Shown: positions 1 through 8,328, counted from the stretch's first letter. The stretch is 13,259 bases of DNA from CAYZJD01 sp964478455 (GCA_964478455.1 CAYZJD010000092.1:1-13259), one strand, 5' to 3'. Made by a program: numbers and translations. Notes: a model not told the origin generated them from the letters alone.

Positions 1-980
1 TCGAGGTGGACGTGGACGCGCTCTCCGATTCCGAGGACGTGCTGATCGCCGGCATCATGGAGCACATCGAGGAAGCGGGCGTGCACTCGGGCGACAGCTC
101 GTGCGTGTTGCCGGCGACCTCGATCAAACAGGAAGAGCTGGCGACGATCGAAAGCTACACCGTCCGCCTGGCCCGCGCCCTCCAGGTCATCGGCCTGATG
201 AACGTCCAGTACGCGATCAAGGACGGCACGGTCCACGTGCTGGAGGTAAACCCGCGCGCCTCGCGTACCGTTCCCTACGTGAGCAAGGCGACGGGCGTGC
301 CGCTACCGAAGATCGCCGTAGGCCTGATGCTGGGCAAGCGCCTCAAGGACTTTGCGCACCTCACCGGCGGCGCGGTTTCAGGCTGCCTGCCCGTGCCGCA
401 GTTCTTCGTGAAATCGCCCGTCTTCCCGTTTAACAAGTTCCCGGGCGTGGACCCCGCGCTCGGGCCGGAGATGCGGTCCACCGGCGAGGTGATGGGCGTC
501 GGGGAGAACTTCGGCGAGGCGTTCGCCAAGGCGCAGTTGAGCGCCGGGACGCCGTTGCCCGAGAAGGGCCGGGTGTTCCTCAGCGTGAATGACCGCCACA
601 AACAGGAGGCGGTCGAAGTCGGCCGCAGGCTGGCGCAGCTTGGCTTCGATCTGGTGGCCACGCGCGGCACCGCCGCCGCGCTGAAGGCCGCCGGCGTCCC
701 ATGCCGCACCGTGCTCAAAGTGAACGAGGGGCGCCCCAACGTGGTCGACCTGATCAAGGCCGGCTCGATTCAGCTCGTGATCTACACCGCCGCCGGCGCC
801 CACTCCTTCAGCGACGAGCGGGCCATCCGCCGGACGACCGTCGCCTACCGCGTTCCGTGCATCACCACCCTCAGCGGCGCCAAGGCCGCCGCCGATGCCG
901 TCGCCTCGCGTCGCCGCGACCCGATCCGCGTCTGGAGCCTCCAGGAGATCCACGCGCGGGAACGGTCTGTAGCCGGGTAA
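1..980 (+). CDS. carB: Carbamoyl-phosphate synthase large subunit, C-terminal part (5' truncated by window)
   Basis: The large subunit of carbamoyl-phosphate synthase makes carbamoyl phosphate from bicarbonate, ammonia (delivered by CarA) and two ATP, for pyrimidine and arginine synthesis in the cytoplasm. The reading frame enters at base 3 and about 325 codons are visible, against roughly 1070-1080 for the whole protein. The start of the visible part (VDVDALSDSEDVLIAGIMEH, then EEAGVHSGDSSC) and the metal/ATP-site stretch EVNPRASRTVPYVSKATG belong to the second ATP-grasp half, which phosphorylates carbamate. From about visible residue 190 (KGRVFLSVNDRHKQ) to the end is the MGS-like allosteric domain, including SDERAIRRTTVAYRVPCITTL. 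The frame is intact and ends at TAA 978-980. The gene is unrelated in function to what follows. A promoter starts 16 nt after the stop, so the next genes are probably transcribed independently. Confidence 0.97.
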   Translation, partial: EVDVDALSDSEDVLIAGIMEHIEEAGVHSGDSSCVLPATSIKQEELATIESYTVRLARALQVIGLMNVQYAIKDGTVHVLEVNPRASRTVPYVSKATGVPLPKIAVGLMLGKRLKDFAHLTGGAVSGCLPVPQFFVKSPVFPFNKFPGVDPALGPEMRSTGEVMGVGENFGEAFAKAQLSAGTPLPEKGRVFLSVNDRHKQEAVEVGRRLAQLGFDLVATRGTAAALKAAGVPCRTVLKVNEGRPNVVDLIKAGSIQLVIYTAAGAHSFSDERAIRRTTVAYRVPCITTLSGAKAAADAVASRRRDPIRVWSLQEIHARERSVAG

Positions 981-996
981 CTGTTTCTACCGGCAT

Positions 997-1024
997 TTGA
1001 CGAAACCAGTGCGGGTCGTATAGT
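997..1024 (+). promoter_or_regulatory. Predicted sigma70-type promoter of the deacetylase-acyltransferase-TPR-ASPIC operon
   Basis: TTGACG (997-1002) and TATAGT (1019-1024) each match the consensus hexamer at 5 of 6 positions and are separated by 16 nt. The element lies just after the carB stop. Transcription would start near 1031 and leave a leader of about 130 nt before the ATG at 1161. No other promoter this good was seen before the downstream genes. The prediction is by eye, using the E. coli consensus. Confidence 0.6.
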
Positions 1025-1116
1025 GTTGTGGCCTCGGAAGCCGTGCTTTCGCCCGCGTCCAACGGCAGCCGCGCGCCAGAGACTGTGCTTGCGGATTCAC
1101 GTGCCTTGGCGGGCCC

Positions 1117-1135
1117 GCGGAAGCTGGCAGTGTTG
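1117..1135 (+). repeat. 19-nt leader element, copy 1 (also at 8596-8614)
   Basis: GCGGAAGCTGGCAGTGTTG here matches GCGGAAGCTGGGAGTGGTG at 8596-8614 in 17 of 19 positions, with the first 11 bases identical. This copy starts 44 nt before the deacetylase ATG; the other starts 55 nt before the first receptor ATG. Both are followed shortly by ACTTTTC and then the start. The overlapping 10-bp palindrome GCGGGCCCGC (1109-1118) is found only in this copy. The function is unknown: it could be a shared RNA element, a short dispersed repeat, or the remnant of a duplicated leader. Confidence 0.45.
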
Positions 1136-1160
1136 GGCTGAACCTGGGGGGACTTTTCAC

Positions 1161-3002
1161 ATGCAAAACTCGAGGCTTCGTCTCCGGCCGCTAATGCTGT
1201 TGGCGGCCATGGGCCTGGCACTGACGCTTGAAGCGTCGGAGGACCGCCCTCCGCTGGCGTATCGCTTCCTGGTGGTGATTTCCGATCAGTGGAAAGATCC
1301 GGCCAGCTATCTGATTGAGGGCGGCGGAGAGTTTCAGGTGGTGGCGACTCTGCTCAAGACCTGGGGATTGCCCTTCGACATCCTGCGGCTCGATCAGCAA
1401 CTGCTCGACCGCTACTACCTTCTGGACAGGGAGGGCCGCCCGCGTTACGGCACGATCGTCTGGGATGCAGCTCCCTCCGGTTTGCAGGGCAAGGACCTGA
1501 GTCTGCTGCCTTCCCTGGTGAAGGACTATGGCGTCAACCTCGTCGTCCTCGGCGACACGATCGCCGCGCCGGAAGCCGCCGCGCTCGCGGGCCTCGATTA
1601 CATCAGCGAGTACCGGCTGGGCGACGGGCTCTCGTTTGCGGGCGAACACTTCATTACCCACGGTCTGGCCGGGAGGGAGAAGGAATTCCTCGCCGGGACA
1701 GGGTGGGAGATAGCCGGCAGCAAGGTTTCGCCCAAGGAAGCGACGGTGCTGGCACGGCGCGCCCATCTGCCGTTTCTGACCGTGCGGCAATTTCCGCGAG
1801 GGGGCCGCGTGGCCTGGCTGGGCGCGCACCGCGGGAGCATTCAGATCGGCAAGCAACTCGTGCGCGACCTGTTCAAACGCTGCCTGGTATGGGCGCAGGG
1901 CTACGCCCTGTATGCCGAATACCCCAGGAGCATCATCCTGTTCATGGACGACTTCGGCACCTCCGACAGGACGTATCTCCCGTACTGGCACTACCGCACC
2001 CTCAATGAAGAGGACATCCGGAAGGGCCTCATCGAGCCGCTGAAGCGCCACAAGGCGGTGCTGACGCAGGACGTGCTTACCGGCTATGTTGACCGCAAAG
2101 GGCGCAGGATCGCGAACCCCTGGAAACAGCAGGTGATCGACGAGATCGACGGCAAGACGCTCCATGATTACGTCTCGGCCAAGCGAGGATTGGACGCCGG
2201 CCTGCGTGAAGGCGTCTTTGAGATCCAGTGCCACGGCTATACCCACATGCTGCCGGACCTGGAATCTCCCCCCGGCCCCTTCTGGACGGCGCCGATGGAC
2301 GGCGCCGGAACGCTTGGCTTCGACGAGGAATTCGGCGACCGGTTGCGGGACAAGGAGGTTCCGGCCATCACGCAGAAGTATCTGCTGGAGAGAGGGCTCG
2401 AGTACATCCGGAAGGATTTCGGGGTCACACCGCTGTTCGTCATCAACGGCGGCAGTGCGTGGTCGCGCTCCTATCCGAATAGCAGCCCTCGCATCGCCGC
2501 GGAGATGGGTCTTGGCTTGTCCCACTTCGAATCGGCCGGATACCTTGGAAAGGACCTCGTCATCCCGTCCATGCAGCCGGTGGTTCTGCACGGCTCCTGG
2601 GCGCACGACCGGAAGCTGGTCGCAGCCGACATCCCGTGGACCGTTGACGGGCCGTACTTCCTTGTCTTCCACGACCGCGACATCTCCCTGGACATCAACG
2701 CGGCCGAGCGTTTGCTGACCGGTCTCGGAGAGGGCGTGCGCTACATGACGGCGAGCGAATACTGCGGGTATCTGCACGCGCGCGTTGAGGCGGAAGACGC
2801 ACCGGGTCCGGCAGTCTCCCTGGTGGTGGATTACGACGGACACTACTGCCGGTATTTCGCTTCGCATGAGTCGAGCTGGATCCTGCACCTGTCGGATGAA
2901 ACGCGCCGGGAACTGAAGACTGCGGTCCCCGAGCGGCAGACAGTCACAATCCCGAAAGGCCTGGGGCGGCACGTCATGCGTGTCGGACAGCCCACGCAAT
3001 AG
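1161..3002 (+). CDS. Exported polysaccharide-deacetylase-fold (CE4/NodB-like) protein
   Basis: A 613-residue protein that begins with a signal peptide (basic RLRLRP, hydrophobic LMLLAAMGLALTL, likely cleavage near LEA-S), so it is probably periplasmic or secreted. Residues about 30-250 form an alpha/beta region of unassigned role. From about 255 a deacetylase-like barrel is suggested by DDFGTSD (D263-D264, like the CE4 acidic motif 1), HGYTH (H358 and H362, like the H-x-x-x-H metal motif 2), WSRSYPNSSP (motif-3-like region), and FLVFHDRD (H504, motif-5-like). A C-terminal beta-rich domain covers about 535-613. Known family members remove N- or O-acetyl groups from polysaccharides. The substrate cannot be read here, and the motifs are divergent enough that a non-deacetylase role is possible. 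ATG 1161 was chosen over an upstream in-frame GTG at 1023 because a GGGGGGA ribosome site (1146-1152) and the signal peptide follow it, and because 1023 lies inside the predicted -10. It is the first gene of the operon. Confidence 0.75.
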   Translation: MQNSRLRLRPLMLLAAMGLALTLEASEDRPPLAYRFLVVISDQWKDPASYLIEGGGEFQVVATLLKTWGLPFDILRLDQQLLDRYYLLDREGRPRYGTIVWDAAPSGLQGKDLSLLPSLVKDYGVNLVVLGDTIAAPEAAALAGLDYISEYRLGDGLSFAGEHFITHGLAGREKEFLAGTGWEIAGSKVSPKEATVLARRAHLPFLTVRQFPRGGRVAWLGAHRGSIQIGKQLVRDLFKRCLVWAQGYALYAEYPRSIILFMDDFGTSDRTYLPYWHYRTLNEEDIRKGLIEPLKRHKAVLTQDVLTGYVDRKGRRIANPWKQQVIDEIDGKTLHDYVSAKRGLDAGLREGVFEIQCHGYTHMLPDLESPPGPFWTAPMDGAGTLGFDEEFGDRLRDKEVPAITQKYLLERGLEYIRKDFGVTPLFVINGGSAWSRSYPNSSPRIAAEMGLGLSHFESAGYLGKDLVIPSMQPVVLHGSWAHDRKLVAADIPWTVDGPYFLVFHDRDISLDINAAERLLTGLGEGVRYMTASEYCGYLHARVEAEDAPGPAVSLVVDYDGHYCRYFASHESSWILHLSDETRRELKTAVPERQTVTIPKGLGRHVMRVGQPTQ

Positions 3003-3013
3003 GAGGATGTCTG

Positions 3014-4144
3014 ATGGGAACGGAGGCAAAGCCGCAGGAATCCATCGCGGGCGCGGTCGCCGCGCCCGCGCCCGCCGCAAGACGCCTTGTATCGCTGGAC
3101 GCGTTTCGCGGCTGGACGATGTTCTGGATCGTGGGTGGCGGCGCGATCATGGCCGGCCTGCAAGCGCTGGGGCACAACCCGGTGATCGACACCGTCGTGT
3201 ATCACTTGGACCACACTCCGTGGCAAGGGTTGCGGTACTACGACCTGATCTGGCCTTCGTTCATGCTGATGACCGGCATGTCCCTGCCCTTCTCGTACGC
3301 CAAACGCTCGCTCACCCAGACGCACCAGGAAATCCTTTTGAGGGTGTTACGGCGCGTAGCCGTGCTCTTCCTGCTCGGCTCGCTCAGGGAAAGCATCCAC
3401 CTGAATCATCCGTACCTGGTGGAACTGAGCAGCGCGCTGCAACCGATCGCGATCGCTTACCTGTGTGCTTTTCTTATCGTGCGCAGATCATGGAAGTTCC
3501 AAGCCGCCGCCGGCGGCTTGATCCTCGCCGATTACGCGCTTCTGCTGGCGTTTGTCCCGGCGCCTGGGATTCCCGCCGGCAGCTACCAGGAAGGCGCCAA
3601 CATTGTGGCCGCAGTCGATGTCGCGGTGTTGGGCCGGACCCACCGGGAAGGATGGGGGACCGTCCTGAGCACAATCCCCACGATTGCGACGACGATCCTC
3701 GGCTTGTTGATCGGGAGGCTTCTCAAGAGCGACCGGGCGCAGCGTGGCAAAGTCCTGATCATCGCCGCTACGGGACTCTGCGGTGTGGTCCTGGGACTGG
3801 CCATGGATCCGTTCGTCCCGATCGTCATGAAGCTCTGGACCACCTCCTACGGCCTGGCTTCGGCGGGCTGGTCCTGCCTGTTGTTTCTGGCCTTCTACTG
3901 GATCATCGACGTTCGCGGCTACCGGAGGTGGGCTTTCCCGTTTGTGGTCATCGGAATGAACGCGGTCACGATCTACATGTCCCGGACCATTGTCCCACTG
4001 GACAGGATCGTGGGTATCTTCACGAGGGGAGTGGCGCCGGACCTTGGATCGTTCGGCCCGCTGTTTCAGGCGATGGCGGCCCTCCTCGTCGAATGGCTGA
4101 TCTTCTACTGGATGTACAGGCGAAAGCTCTTCTTGACGGCGTGA
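3014..4144 (+). CDS. Multi-pass membrane acyltransferase, HGSNAT/NagX-like (COG4299/DUF5009)
   Basis: A 376-residue integral membrane protein with about ten hydrophobic segments. Family hallmarks are LDAFRGW (28-34) entering the first membrane segment, the polar loop YHLDHTPWQG with H67 where the family has its conserved H-x-x-W-x-G histidine, DLIWPSFMLMTGMSLPF (77-93), and the late block KLWTTSYGLASAGW. Relatives include lysosomal heparan-alpha-glucosaminide N-acetyltransferase, which passes acetyl from cytosolic acetyl-CoA across the membrane to a terminal glucosamine through a histidine, and the bacterial NagX group. Here it would sit in the inner membrane. AGGAGG (3001-3006) overlaps the upstream stop and lies 7 nt before the ATG, so translation is probably coupled to the deacetylase-like gene. 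The start is well supported. The exact acyl acceptor is unknown, and other acyltransferase-3-like roles remain possible. Confidence 0.85.
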   Translation: MGTEAKPQESIAGAVAAPAPAARRLVSLDAFRGWTMFWIVGGGAIMAGLQALGHNPVIDTVVYHLDHTPWQGLRYYDLIWPSFMLMTGMSLPFSYAKRSLTQTHQEILLRVLRRVAVLFLLGSLRESIHLNHPYLVELSSALQPIAIAYLCAFLIVRRSWKFQAAAGGLILADYALLLAFVPAPGIPAGSYQEGANIVAAVDVAVLGRTHREGWGTVLSTIPTIATTILGLLIGRLLKSDRAQRGKVLIIAATGLCGVVLGLAMDPFVPIVMKLWTTSYGLASAGWSCLLFLAFYWIIDVRGYRRWAFPFVVIGMNAVTIYMSRTIVPLDRIVGIFTRGVAPDLGSFGPLFQAMAALLVEWLIFYWMYRRKLFLTA

Positions 4145-4234
4145 TCGGTCACCGGCGGCTGCGCGGCCGCGGCGCTGTCCGGCGGCGGTGGTATTCGCGA
4201 AGCCAGGATGCGAGGATAGCATCAGCACCGACGT

Positions 4235-5716
4235 ATGAGCGAGTGCTTCCACGATCCTCACCTCGGATGGCCGGGGCCAGCGGGCTACCGGGCATCAAGG
4301 TTCTGTGTGGTCTGCTCGCTGACTCTGCTCACCGCTTCCGCGGCCCCACAGGCGCAGCAGTTGCCCGATCTCATCTCCGCGCAACAGATCAATCTCGATG
4401 AACTCGAGCCAGCCGTGCGCGACCAGATCAGCCGCGCCTACGAGGAGGCTCGCCAGAAGCCCGAGGACGGAGCGCTGGCGGGGAAGCTGGGAATGATCCT
4501 CCAGGTGTATGGGAAATACGAGCTGGCGGAGAGCTGCTACTTGAGGGCCCAGGCTCTGGACTCGCGTTCCTTCCGCTGGACATATTATCTCGGCAACGTG
4601 GAGGGCTGGCTCGGAAAGCACGGGCAGGCTATCGAACACCTTCGGGAGGCCCTGAAGATGGATGGCAGTTATGCGCCCGCGCGAGTCCGGCTTGCGCAGT
4701 TGCTGTTCGATTCGGGGGACATCGAGCAAAGCGCCAGAATCTATCGTGAGGCGGTCGAGCAGAATCCCCGCATGGCTTCTGCTCACTTGGGTTTGGGCCA
4801 GATTCTGGCGGCGCGTGAAGACTGGGGCGCGGCGATTGAGTCGTACCGCCGGGCGTGTGAAATATCCCCCAACTATGCCGCTGCTCACTACGCGCTCGGG
4901 ATGGCCTACAGGAAGACGGGCGACCTGGCGAGAGCCCGCGAGCACCTCGAACGCCACCAGCGGGCGAGGCAAACCAAGCAGCCTTCCGATGACCCCCTAA
5001 TGGATGAAGTGAACTCGCTTTATTCCGGAGGTCTTACCCTTTTTGCGAAGGGATCTCAGCTTGCTCAGCAAGGGAAGCTGCGGGAGGCCGCCGCTGAGTT
5101 TGAATCCGCATTGGCGGTGAATCCGCGGCTGGTCATGGCCCACATCAACCTGATCGCGATGTATGGGCAACTGGATCTCGCCGACAAGGCGGAGGAGCAC
5201 TTCCGGGCGGCGGTTGAGTTGGATCCCGGCTGGGTGGAGACCTACTACAACTGGGGGATGTTCCTCGTCCAGCACGGAAGGAAGGTGGAAGCCGAAGGAA
5301 TGTTCCGGAAGGCGGTCGAGGTCAATCCGAAGTATGCCGATGCGCACGTCCAACTGGCGTCACTGCTGGATGAATCCGGGCGCTCGAAGGAAGCCGCCGC
5401 CTATTACGAGAGCGCCCTCGAGGTTGATCCGAACCACCGGCAGGCCCACTACTTCTTCGGGCGCAACCTGCTTCAGGGCGGGCGGACCGAGGAGGGAATC
5501 AAACACCTCCTCGAGACAGTCCGGATGGAAGACGACCGGACGCCTGTTTGCATGCAGACCCTCGCCATTGCCTACGAGCGCGCCGGCAACAGGGAACGGG
5601 CGCTTTACTACCTGCGGCAGGCGCGGCAGCGGGCGGTATCTCTTGGAATGCACGACCTGGCTTCGCGGCTCCAGCGGGACCTGGACCAGTTGAGCCGGGA
5701 GCCTGCACGCCCTTGA
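4235..5716 (+). CDS. Exported tetratricopeptide-repeat protein (about 11 TPRs)
   Basis: A 493-residue protein with an N-terminal export signal (RASR, then FCVVCSLTLLTASA, cleavage near ASA-APQA) followed almost entirely by TPR units. Five units run from about residue 82 to 245. After a polar linker (QTKQPSDDPLMDEVNS, about 247-262) six more run to about 483. Many end in the typical AxxxNP/AxxxDP turn, for example REAVEQNP, ESALAVNP, RAAVELDP, RKAVEVNP and ESALEVDP. TPR arrays bind proteins and have no catalysis of their own. The gene overlaps the next one by one base (TGATG), so the two products are probably made together and may bind each other. The 90 nt before it (4145-4234) is very GC-rich with short dyads (GCGGCCGC at 4163-4170). 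No good ribosome site precedes the ATG, so the exact start is uncertain; an in-frame GTG at 4307 would remove the basic end of the signal. Confidence 0.85.
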   Translation: MSECFHDPHLGWPGPAGYRASRFCVVCSLTLLTASAAPQAQQLPDLISAQQINLDELEPAVRDQISRAYEEARQKPEDGALAGKLGMILQVYGKYELAESCYLRAQALDSRSFRWTYYLGNVEGWLGKHGQAIEHLREALKMDGSYAPARVRLAQLLFDSGDIEQSARIYREAVEQNPRMASAHLGLGQILAAREDWGAAIESYRRACEISPNYAAAHYALGMAYRKTGDLARAREHLERHQRARQTKQPSDDPLMDEVNSLYSGGLTLFAKGSQLAQQGKLREAAAEFESALAVNPRLVMAHINLIAMYGQLDLADKAEEHFRAAVELDPGWVETYYNWGMFLVQHGRKVEAEGMFRKAVEVNPKYADAHVQLASLLDESGRSKEAAAYYESALEVDPNHRQAHYFFGRNLLQGGRTEEGIKHLLETVRMEDDRTPVCMQTLAIAYERAGNRERALYYLRQARQRAVSLGMHDLASRLQRDLDQLSREPARP

Positions 5717-7512
5717 TGGCACGAGCCCAGGAGGACGCTCGCAGGCTCCGCGTCGCCGGAGCGCGTCGCGGCCTGCTGACGTGGGCGTTGGTCGCCCTCA
5801 TGGGGTGCGGGGCGGCGTACGCGACCACGATTCTCTTCGAAGATGCCGCCGAAAACAGTGGCCTGCGCTTCCGTCATTTCATTGGAGCCACCGGTTCCTA
5901 TTTTGTTCCGGAGATCTTCGGCTCGGGTGTCGCGGTGGTGGATTACGACGGGGATGGAGATCTCGACGTTTATCTTCTTCAGGGCACGATTCTTGACAAG
6001 ACGAAGTCTCTGAAGGATGCCATCTTCCCGCCTCCGAAAGAGCATTTCCCGGGCAACCGGCTTTTCCGGAACGAGCTAATTCCGAACGGTAAGCTGTACT
6101 TCACGGATGTGACCGAACGGGCCGGTGTAGCCGGCAACGGCGGATACGCGATGGGAGTGGCAGCCGGTGATTACGACAACGACGGTCACCCCGACCTGTT
6201 CGTAACGAACTATGGGCAGGACATGTTGTTCCGGAACAACGGCGACGGGACCTTCCGGGATATCACCCGAGAGGCTCTTCCTGCTGAGGAATCATTCGGC
6301 TCGAGCGCGGCCTTCATCGACTACGACCAGGATGGATTCCTGGACCTGTTCGCGGTGCGCTACAACTCGTTCACGGTCCGAAGCAACAAAGAGTGTTTTG
6401 GTTACGCTGGAGGCCGCGAGTACTGCGGCCCTGGTGATTATCGGCCGGTCCCCGCCAGGCTTTACCGTAACGACGGCCGCGGCCACTTTGTGGATGTCAC
6501 GCGAAAGGCAGGGATTGGCTCGGCGTCCGGCAACGGGCTGGGAGTGGTGGCGGCTGACCTCAATGACGACGGCCTAGTCGACATTTTCGTGGCCAACGAC
6601 AAGACGCCCAACCACCTCTGGATTAACAAAGGCAACAGCTCCTTCGAGGACATGGCCTTGTTGTCGGGCACGGCCTATGACGAACAAGGAAAAGAGCACG
6701 CCGGCATGGGCGTCACCGCGGGGGACTTCGATGGAGATGGGGACGAGGACATTTTCATTGCCAACATTACGGGCGAAACCCACATGCTGTACCAGAACCT
6801 TGGCAAAGGGATGTTCCGGGATGCGACAAGGCTTTACGGTCTCGGCCACACCACCGTGCCTTATACAGGTTTCGGCACTCTGTGGTTCGACTACGACAAC
6901 GACGGCCAGCTCGATCTGTTCCTAGCCAATGGAGAGGTCAGAATGATGGATTCCCGGCGTGGGAAGCCGTTCCCGTATGACCAGAAGAACCTGCTTTTTC
7001 ACAACGAGGGCAAGATCTTCCGCGATGTGACGGCCGAAGCGGGCCCTGCGTTCGACTTCTCCGAGGTGAGCCGGGGCGCTGCCTTCGGCGACATCGACAA
7101 CGATGGCGACATCGACATCGTGGTCAACAACGCGAACGGACCGGCGCGGCTGCTGCTGAATCAGATCGGCTCCCGAAACCACTGGCTGGAGGCGCGATTG
7201 GTCGGGGTGAAGGCCAACCGGGACGCTTATGGCGCGCGCGTGGCGCTGTTTCGCAAGGGCAGGCCCCCGCTTTGGCGCCGCGCGGCCGCCGACGGCAGCT
7301 ACCTCAGCGCCAATGATCCCCGCGTCCATTTCGGATTGGGGACGGACGCCGAGTTGCGGTCAGCGGAGTTGGAGAGCATTCTCGTCGTCTGGCCGAACGG
7401 ATCGAAGGAAATGTGGCGGGTCGCGAAGGCCGATTGCCAGATCGAGTTGCGTGAAGGAACCGGCACACCTGCCGCCGGAACTCCCCCGCCCGGCCGGACG
7501 ACCGGGCGGTAA
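5716..7512 (+). CDS. Exported FG-GAP/VCBS-repeat protein with C-terminal ASPIC/UnbV domain (CRTAC1-like)
   Basis: A 598-residue protein. After an N-terminal signal (basic RRLRVAGARR, then LLTWALVALMGC), seven calcium-loop motifs of the form DxDxDGxxD occur at residues 76, 152, 202, 281, 337, 392 and 459 (for example DYDGDGDLD, DYDNDGHPD, DLNDDGLVD, DIDNDGDID). This is the blade pattern of an FG-GAP beta-propeller. Residues about 488-570 (NHWLEARLVGVKANRDAYGA, then GSYLSANDPRVHFGLG) form the ASPIC/UnbV domain. Proteins of this architecture are exported and thought to bind ligands or partners; no enzyme activity is established. LMGC near residue 30 could be a lipobox, though Met before Gly is not typical, so lipid anchoring is only possible. 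ATG 5716 shares its A with the TPR stop. The frame is open further upstream (from 5548), but that stretch overlaps the TPR gene and carries no signal peptide of its own. Confidence 0.9.
   Translation: MARAQEDARRLRVAGARRGLLTWALVALMGCGAAYATTILFEDAAENSGLRFRHFIGATGSYFVPEIFGSGVAVVDYDGDGDLDVYLLQGTILDKTKSLKDAIFPPPKEHFPGNRLFRNELIPNGKLYFTDVTERAGVAGNGGYAMGVAAGDYDNDGHPDLFVTNYGQDMLFRNNGDGTFRDITREALPAEESFGSSAAFIDYDQDGFLDLFAVRYNSFTVRSNKECFGYAGGREYCGPGDYRPVPARLYRNDGRGHFVDVTRKAGIGSASGNGLGVVAADLNDDGLVDIFVANDKTPNHLWINKGNSSFEDMALLSGTAYDEQGKEHAGMGVTAGDFDGDGDEDIFIANITGETHMLYQNLGKGMFRDATRLYGLGHTTVPYTGFGTLWFDYDNDGQLDLFLANGEVRMMDSRRGKPFPYDQKNLLFHNEGKIFRDVTAEAGPAFDFSEVSRGAAFGDIDNDGDIDIVVNNANGPARLLLNQIGSRNHWLEARLVGVKANRDAYGARVALFRKGRPPLWRRAAADGSYLSANDPRVHFGLGTDAELRSAELESILVVWPNGSKEMWRVAKADCQIELREGTGTPAAGTPPPGRTTGR
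7486..7509. terminator. GC-rich hairpin between convergent genes, possible bidirectional terminator
   Basis: CCGCCCGG (7486-7493) and CCGGGCGG (7502-7509) are perfect 8-bp inverted arms with an 8-nt loop. They end directly before the stop TAA of the ASPIC gene, and the IclR gene ends convergently at 7531. No T-run follows on either side, so this is not a classical intrinsic terminator. The position makes a transcription-end role plausible. Confidence 0.35.
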
Positions 7513-7530
7513 CTCCGGGCGGCGCCCCAG

Positions 7531-8328
7531 TCAGCCAGCCGCTTGAGGCGATGATTCGGAATCGAAGCCGAGGGCCCGAGAGACGGCGGCGGCCGTGCAC
7601 TTTACCGACTTCACCAGCGAGGCGAAATTCTCGTCAGTGATCTGCGCGGTGGTCCCAGCCACGCTGATGGCCGCGGCAAGTTCACCGCCATGGTCGAACA
7701 CGGGGGCGCCAATGCATCGGAACCCAATTTCGCCTTCCTGGTCCTCCACCGAGTAGCCGGCCTTTCGGATCCCTGCAACTTCTTCCCTCAGCTTACGCAC
7801 GGAAGTGATGGTGTTGTCGTTGTAACGCGGAAGGCCGTGGTTCCGGATGGCCAGTTGCATCTGCTCATCGGAGAGGTACGCCAGCAACGCCTTGCCCACA
7901 GCGGTGGCGTGGAGGTCCATTCGCTTGCCGACCCAGGTTGCCAGTCTCAGGAGCCCCGGAGGTTCGATCTTCTCCACCAGTACCGCCTCGCCTTGCTCGA
8001 GAATCGCCATGTGAACGGTGAGGCGTGTGTTCTGCATCAGTTCACGGAGAAACGGGGCTGCCTGCTCTCGCAACTTGAGCCCGCTGAGCGCTGTGTTGGC
8101 AAGGCCAAACAGCTTCCGTCCAAAGACATAGCGGTTCGTTCTGCCGTTCCGGTAGAGGTATCCGCGCCGCTCCAACGTGAGGAGGAGACAGTGCGCCGAG
8201 CTTTTCGGCAGGTTCAGGCTCCGGCTCAGCTCGGGCAGCGTCAGGCCGTGCCTGGCGGAGCCCAGAACCTCCATGATAGAGAGCGCCCTGTCGACAGCGG
8301 GCACCGATGGTGTCTTCAGGCCGGGCAT
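7531..8328 (-). CDS. IclR-family transcriptional regulator
   Basis: A 265-residue cytoplasmic DNA-binding protein. Residues about 10-72 are the winged helix-turn-helix (AVDRALSIMEVLG, LTLPELSRSLNLPKSSAHCL, LERRGYLYR). Residues about 80-255 are the IclR effector-binding domain, with TAVGKALLAYL and the typical GEIGFRCIGAPVFD followed by AAISVAG. The family usually represses or activates adjacent catabolic or uptake genes in response to a small carbon-source metabolite. The gene points away from the two TonB-dependent receptors and shares a 322-nt intergenic region with the first one, which makes them its likely targets, along with its own promoter. A GGGGA run lies only 3 nt before the ATG (plus-strand TCCCC 8332-8336), so the start is probable rather than certain. 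The effector is unknown. Confidence 0.93.
   Translation of the reverse strand: MPGLKTPSVPAVDRALSIMEVLGSARHGLTLPELSRSLNLPKSSAHCLLLTLERRGYLYRNGRTNRYVFGRKLFGLANTALSGLKLREQAAPFLRELMQNTRLTVHMAILEQGEAVLVEKIEPPGLLRLATWVGKRMDLHATAVGKALLAYLSDEQMQLAIRNHGLPRYNDNTITSVRKLREEVAGIRKAGYSVEDQEGEIGFRCIGAPVFDHGGELAAAISVAGTTAQITDENFASLVKSVKCTAAAVSRALGFDSESSPQAAG

Noticed and set aside
972..994. GCCGG/CCGGC inverted repeat across the carB stop as a terminator
   Set aside because: It has only a 5-bp stem with a 13-nt loop and no T-run, so it is too weak to call.
1191..3080. Long open frame of 629 codons on the minus strand opposite the deacetylase-like gene
   Set aside because: It is a mirror of codon bias in GC-rich DNA. 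The translation is Arg/Val/His-rich without a recognisable domain, and the plus-strand frame has a signal peptide, motifs and a ribosome site.
2980..4401. Plus-strand open frame of 473 codons overlapping the acyltransferase gene in another frame
   Set aside because: The translation is Arg/Pro/Gly-rich and lacks domains, while the 3014-4144 frame gives a clear membrane acyltransferase with family motifs and an AGGAGG site.
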